Shown here in pieces: positions 8,253-17,282 of a stretch of DNA of 64,000 nt. The notes below the pieces were generated by a model. It saw nothing but the letters and a program-made list of their open reading frames with translations, did no database searches and was not told where the DNA came from. The stretch is from Lactobacillus selangorensis (GTDB lineage: Bacteria; Bacillota; Bacilli; Lactobacillales; Lactobacillaceae): positions 124,001 to 188,000 of the forward strand of contig NZ_JQAZ01000003.1 in the NCBI RefSeq assembly GCF_001437205.1, written 5' to 3'. Both the position numbers and the translations under genes were made by a program. Each line of letters begins with the position of its first letter. Within the stretch, counting starts at the first letter, position 1.

Positions 8253-10314
8253 CATGGGCCATGGCGACATGCAGAACATGCACATGGACCACGGAAAAAT
8301 GGATATGACACATGATTCAGGCCAGATGTCCGATATGATGAATATGGGCGGCCACATGATGCACATGGGCAATCTCAAGAAGAAATTCTGGATTAGTCTG
8401 ATTGTAACGATTCCGATGCTGTTCCTGTCGCCGATGATGGGCAGCAAACCGCTGCTCAGTTTTCCCGGTGCCGATTGGATCAATCTGATTCTGGGTACGT
8501 TCCTGTTTTTCTATGGCGGGAAGCCGTTCATTCAGGGTGCCCGAATGGAAATGAAAGACCGCAAACCAGCGATGATGAGTCTGATTACACTGGGCATTTC
8601 CGTTTCGTACCTGTACAGTATTTATGCGTTTATCGAAAATAACTTTATCAATCCCAGCGGCCACATCATGGATTATATGTGGGAATTGGCGACTCTGATT
8701 GACATTATGCTGCTGGGGCATTGGCTTGAGATGCGCTCGATTTCAAACGCCGGCAGTGCCGTCAAAAAGATTGCCGAACTGCTGCCGGATACGGCCCATG
8801 TGGTCGGGACCGATGGGAAAATCACCGATGTTCCATTGAGTCAGCTTAAGAATGGCCAGTCCGTCGTAGTGAATGCTGGTGAAAAGATTCCCGCTGATGG
8901 GACGGTTACGGCTGGCTCCAGCGCTGTCAACGAATCACTGGTAACCGGTGAATCGAAAGCCGTTCCGAAAAAAGTTGCCGACAAGGTAATCGGCGGTTCG
9001 ACCAACGGCGACGGTTCCTTGACCGTCAAGGTATCGGGAACAGGCAGCGACAGTTATTTGGCGCAAGTCTCCAAACTAGTCGCTGAATCGCAGAACCAGA
9101 AGTCGGATATTCAGGGTGTTGCCGATAAAGTTGCCAGCTGGTTGTTCTACTTCGCATTGGGCGCTGGTATCATTACGTTCTTCGTCTGGCTGCCGCTTGA
9201 CGGGTTTGCCTATGCCTTGCAGCGAATGGTTACGGTGCTGGTGATTGCCTGCCCGCATGCTTTGGGATTAGCGATTCCATTGGTCATTGCTCGCAGCACA
9301 TCACTGGGCGCCACCCATGGTTTGCTGGTCCGCAATCGCAATGCAATCGAAGAAGCCAAACAGATTACCTATGTGCTGATGGATAAAACCGGTACTTTGA
9401 CCCAAGGCAATTTCAAGGTCAATGAAGTCACTGGTTTGAATGGGACCGATAAGAAGACAGCGTTGTCGATTATGGCAGCGCTGGAAAATCATTCCAGCCA
9501 TCCATTGGCGATTGGTGTTCTGAAGGAAGCCCAAGCTGAGGATGTCGACATTCCCGTTGCTGAAAACGTCAATACGCTGAAAGGAATCGGCCTGACCGGG
9601 ACGGTTCATCAGCATGAATATGCAATTGTTACGGCGAATTACTTGAAGCAGCACCACATCAAGTATGATGCCGAACAATTCGAACAGCTTGCCAGTGCTG
9701 GCAATTCGGTCAGCTACTTGATCTCTGACAATGAGGTCATTGGCTTAGTTGCGCAAGGCGATCAGATTAAGCCAGGGGCCCAGAATTTGGTCAAGACTCT
9801 GAAGCAGCATGACATTACGCCAGTGATGCTGACCGGGGATAATCAGGAAACGGCCGCTGGAGTTGCTAAGACACTCGGCATCACCGATTTCCATGCCGAA
9901 TTATTGCCGGATGATAAGGAAAAGATTGTTGCCCAGTATCAGAGCCAGGGTAAGCATGTCATGATGGTCGGTGATGGGGTCAACGACGCACCGGCGCTGG
10001 CGAAGGCCAACATCGGGGTTGCCATTGGGGCCGGCACGGATGTCGCCATTGATTCTGCCGACGTCGTCCTGGTCCGCAGCGATCCAGCCGATATTCTCAA
10101 CTTTATGAAGCTCGCCAAACGGACGAACAAAAAGATGATTCAGAATCTCTGGTGGGGTGCTGGCTACAACATCGTCGCCATTCCGCTGGCAGCCGGTGTC
10201 TTAGCGCCAATCGGCATCATCCTGAGTCCCGCTGTTGGGGCCGTTTTGATGGGTGCTTCGACGATTATCGTCGCCGCCAATGCCCTGACACTGAATATGA
10301 AGGGCACAGAATAA
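8230..10314 (+). CDS. copB: Copper-translocating P-type ATPase, CopB type
   Basis: This 694-residue P1B ATPase exports copper across the membrane. The N-terminus is a Met/His-rich tail (DMGHGDMQNMHMDHGKMDM and more) in place of CxxC metal-binding domains. The membrane metal motif is CPH (ACPHALGLAIP), which marks the CopB subgroup. Other family motifs are TGES (LVTGESKAVP), the phosphorylation site DKTGTLT, the HP motif SSHPLAIG and the hinge MVGDGVNDAPAL. Eight membrane segments are expected for the family. The ATG at 8230 follows AGAGGGGG by 7 bases, whereas the ATG at 8224 is too close. It is co-transcribed with copY. Confidence 0.95.
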   Translation: MAKQNMNDMGHGDMQNMHMDHGKMDMTHDSGQMSDMMNMGGHMMHMGNLKKKFWISLIVTIPMLFLSPMMGSKPLLSFPGADWINLILGTFLFFYGGKPFIQGARMEMKDRKPAMMSLITLGISVSYLYSIYAFIENNFINPSGHIMDYMWELATLIDIMLLGHWLEMRSISNAGSAVKKIAELLPDTAHVVGTDGKITDVPLSQLKNGQSVVVNAGEKIPADGTVTAGSSAVNESLVTGESKAVPKKVADKVIGGSTNGDGSLTVKVSGTGSDSYLAQVSKLVAESQNQKSDIQGVADKVASWLFYFALGAGIITFFVWLPLDGFAYALQRMVTVLVIACPHALGLAIPLVIARSTSLGATHGLLVRNRNAIEEAKQITYVLMDKTGTLTQGNFKVNEVTGLNGTDKKTALSIMAALENHSSHPLAIGVLKEAQAEDVDIPVAENVNTLKGIGLTGTVHQHEYAIVTANYLKQHHIKYDAEQFEQLASAGNSVSYLISDNEVIGLVAQGDQIKPGAQNLVKTLKQHDITPVMLTGDNQETAAGVAKTLGITDFHAELLPDDKEKIVAQYQSQGKHVMMVGDGVNDAPALAKANIGVAIGAGTDVAIDSADVVLVRSDPADILNFMKLAKRTNKKMIQNLWWGAGYNIVAIPLAAGVLAPIGIILSPAVGAVLMGASTIIVAANALTLNMKGTE

Positions 10315-10322
10315 GCGTACAC

Positions 10323-10346
10323 CCCAGTGCGTTTAGCCGCACTGGG
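10323..10346. other. Stem-loop after copB
   Basis: CCCAGTGCG...CGCACTGGG forms a 9-bp stem with no T-tract on the plus strand. It lies just before the strong terminator. Confidence 0.6.
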
Positions 10347-10394
10347 AAAAAATGACGCTTTAAATGCAAAAATTGCATTTAAAGCGTCATTTTT
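10347..10394. terminator. Bidirectional terminator between copB and the sensor kinase
   Basis: A 16-bp perfect stem TGACGCTTTAAATGCA...TGCATTTAAAGCGTCA (10353-10389) is flanked by A6 and T5, so it can stop transcription from both convergent genes. It resembles the terminator at 27390-27437. Confidence 0.92.
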
Positions 10395-10428
10395 CGTGCA
10401 AGAGACACTTATGCCACAGCCTTGTTTT

Positions 10429-11487
10429 TCATGATTCTACTTTGCCGACGAAATCGCCATTTTCATCGTTATAATAACTGAGCAGCGGGAAGAAAAGGGT
10501 GACGGTGGTGCCTTGGCCTTGAGTAGAGGCAATCGTCAGCTGGTGGCCGAGTTTGCGGCTCATCTGCTGGGCGAGATAGAGCCCCAAGCCAGTCGCCCGT
10601 TCATTGGACTGCCGGCCATTGCTGCCGGTGAAGCCTTTATCGAAGACACGGGGCAGGTCCTGCGGCGGAATCCCAATGCCGGTGTCGGCAATCGTAATCC
10701 AGTTGCCACGCTGCGCATGCTTGGTCGTAATCGTGATGGTGCCGCCTTTGGGCGTGTAACGCAAGCTATTGGACAGAATTTGTTCAAGGATAAATCGCAG
10801 CCATTTCTCGTCCGTCAGCAATTCAACATCAGGGCCGTTGACTTCGACGTGGATTTGTTTTTCGAAGAAATAGTTCATATTGTCCCGAATGAGGTCATTG
10901 ATAATCGGCTTGGCCGGATATTCCTGGATGAGGTAATCCTTGGCAAAGTCGTTGAGCCGTGAATAGTACAGCACCTGTTCGACGTAGAAATTGATTTTCT
11001 GCAGTTCCAATTCGAACTGGGTAAATTTTTTATCGGGCAGGTCCTCTTCGACGGATTCAATCAGCAGGCGGGTTGCCGCTAAAGGCACTTTGATTTCGTG
11101 GACCCAGCTATCGATGAACTCCCGCTGGTCCTGCTGAGCGCTGATTTCGTTTTCGAGACTCTGCTGATGGGCCCGCAATAACTGGTCGACGTAGTCCTGA
11201 ATCTGCTGCTGGGCATTCGAATTGGCTTCGTTAAGCGGCCAATTCAGCGCATCGTCTTGCGCCTGCTGCCGCTCGCTGATGGCACGGTACCAAGGCAGTT
11301 CGTGCCAATACAGCAGGCCCATAAAAATAAAGAAGAAAATCGACAGCAGTCCGTCCAGATAGAGCAGCGTCGCCAAATGAATCGTGTAGCTCGGTTCGAG
11401 CCACAAAATCAGGTTGAGCAGGACCAGACTGCCGAGCCAGAAAAAGAAATGGAAGGCGTGGTCCCGCAAATATGCAAAAAAGGTCAT
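10429..11487 (-). CDS. Bce-type intramembrane-sensing histidine kinase
   Basis: This 352-residue sensor kinase has two N-terminal membrane helices (residues ~12-30 and ~38-60) joined by a very short outside loop. That layout is typical of BceS-like kinases, which sense through their partner ABC transporter and not directly. The phospho-accepting histidine is in SWVHEIKVPLAATR, the N box in EQILSNSLRYTPKGG, the G1 box in ADTGIGIPPQDL and the G2 box in ATGLGLYLAQQM. It overlaps the regulator gene by 4 bases (ATGA). The divergent ABC transporter at 12288-15129 is the likely partner. bceS is a reasonable functional name, but the exact peptide stimulus is unknown. Confidence 0.9.
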   Translation of the reverse strand: MTFFAYLRDHAFHFFFWLGSLVLLNLILWLEPSYTIHLATLLYLDGLLSIFFFIFMGLLYWHELPWYRAISERQQAQDDALNWPLNEANSNAQQQIQDYVDQLLRAHQQSLENEISAQQDQREFIDSWVHEIKVPLAATRLLIESVEEDLPDKKFTQFELELQKINFYVEQVLYYSRLNDFAKDYLIQEYPAKPIINDLIRDNMNYFFEKQIHVEVNGPDVELLTDEKWLRFILEQILSNSLRYTPKGGTITITTKHAQRGNWITIADTGIGIPPQDLPRVFDKGFTGSNGRQSNERATGLGLYLAQQMSRKLGHQLTIASTQGQGTTVTLFFPLLSYYNDENGDFVGKVES

Positions 11488-12158
11488 GGAATCATGTACC
11501 CCTGACCGACCTTGGTTTCGATGTAGTTGGGCAGGCCAGCTTGCGCAATTTTTTTGCGCAGCCGGTTGATGTTGACCGTCAAGGTGTTGTCATCAACGAA
11601 GCGTTCATCTTCCCACATCGTCCGCAGCAGTTTGTCCCGGCTGACGATTTTGCCGTGCTGCCGCATCAGAATTTGAAGCAATTTGTATTCATTTTTGGAT
11701 AAATCAATCAGATTGTCGCCGACTTGGGCGGAGCCGTTCTGCAAGTTGAGCAGCAGGCCGTTGTGTTCCAGTGCCTCGTTGTTTTCGGCCACGTAATTAT
11801 AGGTGCGCCGCAAAAGGGCATTGATCTTCGCCACCAGCACTTCCATTGAAAACGGCTTGTTGACGAAATCATCGCCGCCCATATTCATGGCCATCACCAT
11901 GTCCATGTTGGTATTCCGGCTGGAAATGAAAATGACGGGCACTTTTGAAACGGCCCGAATTTTCTGCATCCAATAGAAACCATCATAAGTGGGCAGGTTG
12001 ATATCGAGGAGGATCAGGTGCGGCTTGAGTTCCAGGAATTGATTGAACACATCACTAAAATCGGTGACTTTTTCCGGCTGCAGCTGCCATTTAGTTAAAT
12101 TTTCGGCAATCAAATCGGCAATTGTCGGGTCATCTTCGACGATCATTACTTTAAACAT
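11484..12158 (-). CDS. Bce-type response regulator (OmpR/PhoB family)
   Basis: This 224-residue regulator has a receiver domain at residues 1-115 (IVEDDPTIADL, phospho-aspartate in LLDINLPTYDG, conserved lysine in FVNKPFSMEVL) and a C-terminal winged helix (LSKNEYKLLQILMRQHG, LTVNINRLRKKI). Family knowledge says it should activate the divergent bceAB-like transporter genes when phosphorylated by the downstream kinase. It is transcribed with the kinase and overlaps its start. AAAGGAG lies before the ATG. I found no clear operator in the 129-base divergent intergenic region. Confidence 0.92.
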   Translation of the reverse strand: MFKVMIVEDDPTIADLIAENLTKWQLQPEKVTDFSDVFNQFLELKPHLILLDINLPTYDGFYWMQKIRAVSKVPVIFISSRNTNMDMVMAMNMGGDDFVNKPFSMEVLVAKINALLRRTYNYVAENNEALEHNGLLLNLQNGSAQVGDNLIDLSKNEYKLLQILMRQHGKIVSRDKLLRTMWEDERFVDDNTLTVNINRLRKKIAQAGLPNYIETKVGQGYMIP

Positions 12159-12287
12159 AGTGCGGCTCCTTTCGTTGTTAAATCTTCTTTATCCTACTGA
12201 TTTTTACTGAAAAAGACAACCATCTTTAGTCGGAGGACAAAGCGGATTTCATTTGCTATGATTAACCTGGATAAGTGGGGTGGAAAA

Positions 12288-13046
12288 ATGGCTTTTGTAG
12301 AAGTCAAACAAGTTTCAAAGATTTACGGCCATCGTGCTAGCTTGGTGCATGCGTTGAACCAAGTATCGTTCACGATCGACAAAGGGGAATTTGTCGGCAT
12401 CATGGGGCCATCTGGCGCTGGGAAAACAACGTTATTGAATGTGATGTCGACAATCGACCAGCCGTCCAGCGGCCAAGTGCTGCTGAATGGTGAAAATGTC
12501 AGCCGGCTGCATGACCAGCAATTGGCGGAATTCCGCCGCCAGCAGCTTGGCTTCATCTTTCAGGATTTTAATTTATTAGACGCTTTAACGGTGCGTGAAA
12601 ATTTAATCCTGCCGCTGTCGCTCGATAAAACGGCCTATACTGTCATTCAGACGCGTCTGCAGCACATTGCCCAGATTCTGGGGCTCGAGCAGCTGCTGGA
12701 CCGCTATCCGAACGAACTGTCGATTGGTCAAAAACAGCGGGTGGCTTGTGGACGGGCGATTATCACCGCTCCGGAACTGCTGTTTGCCGATGAGCCGACG
12801 GGGAGTCTGGATTCGAAGTCGGCGACGGAACTCTTACAGTACTTGAGTCAGCTGAACGACACCGATCAAACGACAATCATGATGGTGACCCATGATGCCT
12901 TCACGGCTAGTTACTGCAAACGTATCTTGTTCATCAAGGATGGCCAGATTTTTGCGGAATTGATTCGGCAGGGCGACCGCAAACAATTTTTCAATGATAT
13001 TATCAATATGCAGGCAACGATCGGAGGCGGACGGATTGCTCGGTAA
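12288..13046 (+). CDS. Bce-type ABC transporter ATP-binding protein
   Basis: This 252-residue ATPase has Walker A GPSGAGKTT, Q-loop FIFQDFNLL, Walker B ELLFADEPTGSLD and H-loop MMVTHD. The signature motif reads LSIGQ where LSGGQ is usual, a mild variant. With the FtsX-like permease downstream it should form a BceAB-type complex that removes peptide antibiotics such as bacitracin from lipid II cycle intermediates, and that also signals to the adjacent kinase. The ATG at 12288 was chosen because GGGGTGG lies just upstream. The ATG at 12258 sits in a likely -10 (TATGAT) and has no ribosome site. Confidence 0.93.
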   Translation: MAFVEVKQVSKIYGHRASLVHALNQVSFTIDKGEFVGIMGPSGAGKTTLLNVMSTIDQPSSGQVLLNGENVSRLHDQQLAEFRRQQLGFIFQDFNLLDALTVRENLILPLSLDKTAYTVIQTRLQHIAQILGLEQLLDRYPNELSIGQKQRVACGRAIITAPELLFADEPTGSLDSKSATELLQYLSQLNDTDQTTIMMVTHDAFTASYCKRILFIKDGQIFAELIRQGDRKQFFNDIINMQATIGGGRIAR

Positions 13047-15129
13047 GATCGCTTTGAAGAGTGCTCGGGCTCGAATCCGGGATTATTCGTTCTTCGTTTT
13101 GACGACCTCACTGTCGATCATGCTCTACTTTGTGTTTACAGCGATGATTCACAATGCGGATTTGAAACGAGTCTTTGCCAAGATTGACCATCTTTATTTT
13201 GAAAACCTGCTCGAGTTTGCCAGTTTGACGCTGCTCTTATTCATGGTCTTTTTTCTATTCTATTCAAATGCTTTGTTCATTAAAAAACGGAAACGGGAAT
13301 TCGGACTGTATAACTTGTTAGGCGTTTCGAAGCGTAATATCGGCCTGTTGTTTTTCAGTGAGAGTCTGGCCCTCGGTGTGATTGCCTTGGTAATCGGTTT
13401 GACGCTGGGAGTGCTCCTTTCGAAACTCTTTGCGATGCTGGTCCTGCGGATGATGCAGGTCCATGCCAACACCAACTTTCTGTTTTCGTGGATTGCCGTC
13501 CGTAAAACGGGGTTCGTTTTTTTAGGACTCTTTGTGCTTCTTGGTTTATTAAACGGCAGCCTGATTTATCGCTATCGGTTAGTCGACCTGTTTAAACCAA
13601 GTGAGGAGCTAAAAGGAATTGCCCGTCCGACTAAAGGGACGTATTTAGGGGCCATCCTCAGCATTCTGATGATTGCTACTGGGTATCTGATTTCTTATCA
13701 GACGGGGCCGACGATTCGGTTCAGTGCCGTGATTGGGCCTAATGCTTATTTATTGGGCATGGTGCCGCTGATTCTGCTGCTAGTGGTCCTTGGCACGTAT
13801 GGCTTCTTCAAATTTTTTGTCGAGATTGTTTTACATCTTGCGCAGCGCTGGCGGCGATTTTATTATCATGGCATGCGGATTGTCGGCATTTCAAATCTAG
13901 TATATCGGGTCAAGCGGAATGCAAATGCTTTATGGCTCAGTACAATCCTGAGTGCCGTTACCATCACGGCAATCGGCAGTGCGTCGATGGTGTTCACCTA
14001 TAATCAGGATCTGATCAAAGGGTATGCCCCGCAGGATGTAACGGCACTCAATGGACAGTACCAGCAGCTGCAGCAGCAGGCTCAGGCTGCCGCTGTCCCG
14101 CTGAAAGATGTGCATACGACCCAATTGAAAACGATGGGGGCCTCATTCAGCCTCCGCAGCCTGTTGAACCAGCACCAGGTGAATGAATCTGGAGCGGCGA
14201 CGATTGTCAGCCAAAGTGCGTATAATCGCATCAACCGCCATCTGGCCAATTTCCATCCAGTGCATTTGAAGGGCAATCAGACGGTGGCTATTTTGGACTT
14301 TATTGCGATTTTCAAAGGCGATGCGCAGCGGCCCCGTAAACGGCGGCCGATTCCCGTCCGGCTGCGGCAGGCGAATCTGCCGACACTGCAGCTGATCGGC
14401 CTCAGCAATCAATTTCCATACGGCTATGGGGCCTTCTTCGGCAATGGTCTCGTGGTCAGCGATCAGTTGTTTGCACAGCTGCAGCCTGATTTTACCGATA
14501 CGATTTATTCGGCCGACCTCGGCAAGAGTCCTAATAAGAGCAAACTGCTTAGCCGGCTCAATCAGCAGTCCGACCAGGCCGACCACAAAGAATATCTTCG
14601 TTCGAACGGAGCTGCCTTTAACCAGCGGACGTATCGAGTCGTGCCGGCAACACAGCTGAAAGAAAGCGAGCGGATTGGGTATAATGACCGGAGTACGTTA
14701 TTGATTCAACGGCCGTTTGCACGTGACAGTCATGCCTCATTCGGCTTTTTGATGTATATTGTCATTTTACTGAGTTTGATTTTTATGCTCGCAACTGGCA
14801 GTATTATTATGTTGAAACAATTAACGGAAGCACAAGGCGAGATTGGCCAGTATCAGACATTGAAAAAAATCGGAGTGACTACACCGGAGATTCGGCACAG
14901 TCTGTATCAGCAATTGCTGCTCGTTTTCCTGCTGCCGATTCTGGTCGGAACGCTCCATGCTTACTTTGTAATTCATATGCTCAGTTTCTATTTGGATAAT
15001 CCCAGCAGCACACTGGCTTATGTCATCTGCGGCTTGTATATCGTTGTCTACAGTGGTTTTTATCTGCTGACGGCGCGAGCCTATAATCGCATTGTCAACC
15101 GGCCGATCCGGACGCATTCCGTTTACTAA
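13036..15129 (+). CDS. Bce-type ABC transporter permease (FtsX-like), TTG start
   Basis: This 697-residue membrane protein has the BceB layout. One N-terminal helix (YSFFVLTTSLSIMLYFVF) is followed by FtsX-type helices at ~65-260. A helix near 310-330 precedes a large extracytoplasmic domain of about 200 residues, and three C-terminal helices follow. The large loop is the part that binds peptide antibiotics in this family. The TTG at 13036 has GGAGG 9 bases upstream and overlaps the ATPase stop, giving translational coupling. A longer frame starting at 12994 has no ribosome site. The DUF975 gene follows 23 bases downstream and may be in the same transcript. Confidence 0.92.
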   Translation: MLGKIALKSARARIRDYSFFVLTTSLSIMLYFVFTAMIHNADLKRVFAKIDHLYFENLLEFASLTLLLFMVFFLFYSNALFIKKRKREFGLYNLLGVSKRNIGLLFFSESLALGVIALVIGLTLGVLLSKLFAMLVLRMMQVHANTNFLFSWIAVRKTGFVFLGLFVLLGLLNGSLIYRYRLVDLFKPSEELKGIARPTKGTYLGAILSILMIATGYLISYQTGPTIRFSAVIGPNAYLLGMVPLILLLVVLGTYGFFKFFVEIVLHLAQRWRRFYYHGMRIVGISNLVYRVKRNANALWLSTILSAVTITAIGSASMVFTYNQDLIKGYAPQDVTALNGQYQQLQQQAQAAAVPLKDVHTTQLKTMGASFSLRSLLNQHQVNESGAATIVSQSAYNRINRHLANFHPVHLKGNQTVAILDFIAIFKGDAQRPRKRRPIPVRLRQANLPTLQLIGLSNQFPYGYGAFFGNGLVVSDQLFAQLQPDFTDTIYSADLGKSPNKSKLLSRLNQQSDQADHKEYLRSNGAAFNQRTYRVVPATQLKESERIGYNDRSTLLIQRPFARDSHASFGFLMYIVILLSLIFMLATGSIIMLKQLTEAQGEIGQYQTLKKIGVTTPEIRHSLYQQLLLVFLLPILVGTLHAYFVIHMLSFYLDNPSSTLAYVICGLYIVVYSGFYLLTARAYNRIVNRPIRTHSVY

Positions 15130-15152
15130 TTTAAAAAGGGGATCTCGTTTTT

Positions 15153-15947
15153 ATGAAATCTGCACAGTTCCGGCTTGAAGCCAGACAGGCGCTCAGAGGC
15201 AATTGGACCGCCATGGCTTTCTTGACGGCGATCGCATTGTTCGTGCGGACCGTCGGCGATTCATTGCTTGGGCAAATTTTCGGCACCCATTCGATGTCGT
15301 ATTCCATTATCGATACTTTTCTCGAATATTTTGTTTACTTTGCATTCACGTATGCATTGTATTTTGCGGCGCTGCAAGTGATTCGCAAAACGAAAGTCGA
15401 TTCGAATGCGACCTTATTGGTTGCTTTCAAAAAGCCGTATTATTCGGCGCTCGTTGTCATCAATTTGGTACAGGAACTGCTTCAGATTGCCATTTCATTT
15501 GTGATTCTGCTGCCATTTTCGGGCACGTTCGGCATTCAGCGTATCTTCAGCTTCAGCTGGAATAATCTGGATGGGCTCGAATCCTACTTGATGCAGGCAT
15601 CGGAAGCACAGGCGGTGACAACAACCGTTTTTATGATTGCCGTTGCGTCGTTGGTAATTGCCATTCTGCAGTTATTGCTGACCGGCTTTTTCCAAATCTG
15701 GGTCCAAGTCAAAATGGAATATCCGCAGTATTCGCTAGGCGCTACGCTGACGCTGACCTTTTTCATCATGCGTAAGCACTGGCTCAATCTGCTGTGGCTC
15801 GAATTATCCTTTATCGGCTGGGATTTTGTCGGTCTGCTGACCTTGGGAATCGGATTCCTCTGGATTACGCCGTACAATGTTGTTTCGGTCACATACTTCT
15901 ATGAGACCGTCAAGAGTGAACGTGTAATCACGATGAAGAAGAACTAA
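15153..15947 (+). CDS. DUF975 family integral membrane protein
   Basis: This 264-residue protein has about five to six hydrophobic helices and the DUF975 features: an N-terminal ARQALRGNW segment, the pattern GFFQIWVQVKMEYP in the second half and a C-terminal WITPYNVVSVTYFYE. Its function is unknown. It follows the Bce-type permease by 23 bases with AAAAGGGG upstream, and a terminator closes the unit at 15957-15989. This placement suggests co-expression with the detoxification module, but DUF975 proteins also occur elsewhere. Confidence 0.85.
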   Translation: MKSAQFRLEARQALRGNWTAMAFLTAIALFVRTVGDSLLGQIFGTHSMSYSIIDTFLEYFVYFAFTYALYFAALQVIRKTKVDSNATLLVAFKKPYYSALVVINLVQELLQIAISFVILLPFSGTFGIQRIFSFSWNNLDGLESYLMQASEAQAVTTTVFMIAVASLVIAILQLLLTGFFQIWVQVKMEYPQYSLGATLTLTFFIMRKHWLNLLWLELSFIGWDFVGLLTLGIGFLWITPYNVVSVTYFYETVKSERVITMKKN

Positions 15948-15956
15948 TCAGAAATA

Positions 15957-15989
15957 AAGGACTCGCAAGCAAGTTGCGAGTCCTTTTTT
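15957..15989 (+). terminator. Terminator of the Bce-type transporter / DUF975 unit
   Basis: AAGGACTCGCAA...TTGCGAGTCC followed by T6. Confidence 0.92.
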
Positions 15990-16018
15990 GAACTTGTCCG
16001 GCCGCTTCTTTTTATAAT
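15988..16018 (+). promoter_or_regulatory. Promoter of the TMEM175-family gene
   Basis: TTGAAC (15988-15993), a 19-bp spacer and TATAAT (16013-16018). The -10 overlaps the ATG at 16017, which rules that codon out as a start. Confidence 0.6.
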
Positions 16019-16043
16019 GGAAATGGAAAGAGGTCGAGCGGAG

Positions 16044-16628
16044 ATGAATAAGGGACGGTTAGAAGCATATACGGATGCAATCGTGGCCATTGTGGTCACA
16101 ATTCTGGTGCTCGATTTCAAGGCGCCAGATCGGCCGGATATTCGGCTCGTCTGGGCTGATTGGAAGTCATTTCTAGTGTATATCGTCAGTTTTATCCTGA
16201 TTTTTTCAACCTGGCTCGACCATCAGTTGCTGTTTCGACTATCGGAACGGCTGACACGAGGTGTGTTCTGGGCGAATGCCCTGTGGCTCTTCTTTTTATC
16301 GCTGATTCCATATGTGACTTCGTTTTCGGGCAAGTTTCCGAATTACGGCTGGGCATCAGTTCTCTATACGGCAGTGCTGTTTTGCTGGACAATCAGTTAT
16401 ATTTTATTAGCCCGGGAACTGGCCCATGCCAATCCGGACCAAGCAGCATTGATCAATAAAGTCGGGTTCAGGCAGCCTCGAGATTTTGCCATTTACGAAG
16501 GCTCGTTACTGGTCACACTCGTATTGGGCTACTTTATTCCCTGGCTGATTTGGTTTGTGCTGATTGGATTGAGCGGCTGGACGATTCTCTTTAATCGCGG
16601 CCTCCAACCAGTTGACAAGTTGAAATAA
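16044..16628 (+). CDS. TMEM175 family (DUF1211) putative potassium channel protein
   Basis: This 194-residue membrane protein has six predicted helices. The first helix carries the family motif, here RLEAYTDAIVAIVVTILVL (family form RxxxFSD, so F and S are replaced by Y and T). Bacterial TMEM175 proteins form tetrameric potassium-selective channels, and the changed motif leaves some doubt about conductance. The ATG at 16044 was chosen because upstream start candidates lie inside the promoter -10, and AAGAGG precedes it. It stands alone after a terminator. Confidence 0.85.
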   Translation: MNKGRLEAYTDAIVAIVVTILVLDFKAPDRPDIRLVWADWKSFLVYIVSFILIFSTWLDHQLLFRLSERLTRGVFWANALWLFFLSLIPYVTSFSGKFPNYGWASVLYTAVLFCWTISYILLARELAHANPDQAALINKVGFRQPRDFAIYEGSLLVTLVLGYFIPWLIWFVLIGLSGWTILFNRGLQPVDKLK

Positions 16629-16678
16629 AATGTGTATTTTGTTATTTATTCGCAAAAATTAAAATTGAGGTGATGACG

Positions 16679-17200
16679 ATGGCAGCAATTTATGTACGGC
16701 AAGCAACGCTGGCTGATTTACCAGCCATTATGGAATTGATTCAGGATGCTAAGGACCATTTAAAGAGTCAGGATGTCGACCAGTGGCAGAACGGCTATCC
16801 CGATGAGGCGGCGTTCCATGACGACATTGAACACGGCTTCAATTACGTTTTGATCAGCGATGGCAAAATTGCCGGGACAGCAACCTTGTTTCCAAGCCCT
16901 GATCCGTATTATGGGCAGATTGACCATGGTGCTTGGGCCGGCGATCCTGACGAAAAGTACGTCGTCATTCACCGGATTGCGATTAGTTCGCAGTTTCGGG
17001 GCCAGCACTTGTCGAAATTATTGATTTCCAATCTGATTTCGATTGCAGTGCTGCTAGGTTACCACGATATTCGAATCGATACCCATCCGGACAATAAAGG
17101 TATGCAGCATGTCATTACGACCAATGGCTTTATTTATCGGGGCTACATTTACATGTTCGAAGACAAACAACCACGCTATGCGTATCAGTTGGAGCTTTAA
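16679..17200 (+). CDS. GNAT family N-acetyltransferase
   Basis: This 173-residue acyl-CoA-dependent acetyltransferase has the opening strand IYVRQATLADLPAIMELI. Motif A for acetyl-CoA binding is VIHRIAISSQFRGQHLSKLL, followed by the C-terminal DIRIDTHPDNKGMQHVITTNGF region. The substrate is unknown. Close relatives in lactobacilli are annotated only as GNAT proteins. The ATG at 16679 follows GAGGTGA by a normal distance. The GTG and ATG at 16670 and 16673 overlap that ribosome site. It ends at a bidirectional terminator shared with the DUF421 gene. Confidence 0.9.
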   Translation: MAAIYVRQATLADLPAIMELIQDAKDHLKSQDVDQWQNGYPDEAAFHDDIEHGFNYVLISDGKIAGTATLFPSPDPYYGQIDHGAWAGDPDEKYVVIHRIAISSQFRGQHLSKLLISNLISIAVLLGYHDIRIDTHPDNKGMQHVITTNGFIYRGYIYMFEDKQPRYAYQLEL

Positions 17201-17218
17201 AAATTTAGATTTGCTTTT

Positions 17219-17265
17219 AAAAAACAGTTTTCATACCCACAATCGGATAGGAAAACTGTTTTTTT
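17219..17265. terminator. Bidirectional terminator between the GNAT and DUF421 genes
   Basis: AAAACAGTTTTC...GAAAACTGTTTT (17221-17262) with flanking A and T runs, between convergent genes. Confidence 0.85.
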
Positions 17266-17282
17266 GCGTCCGTCCACTGGGT

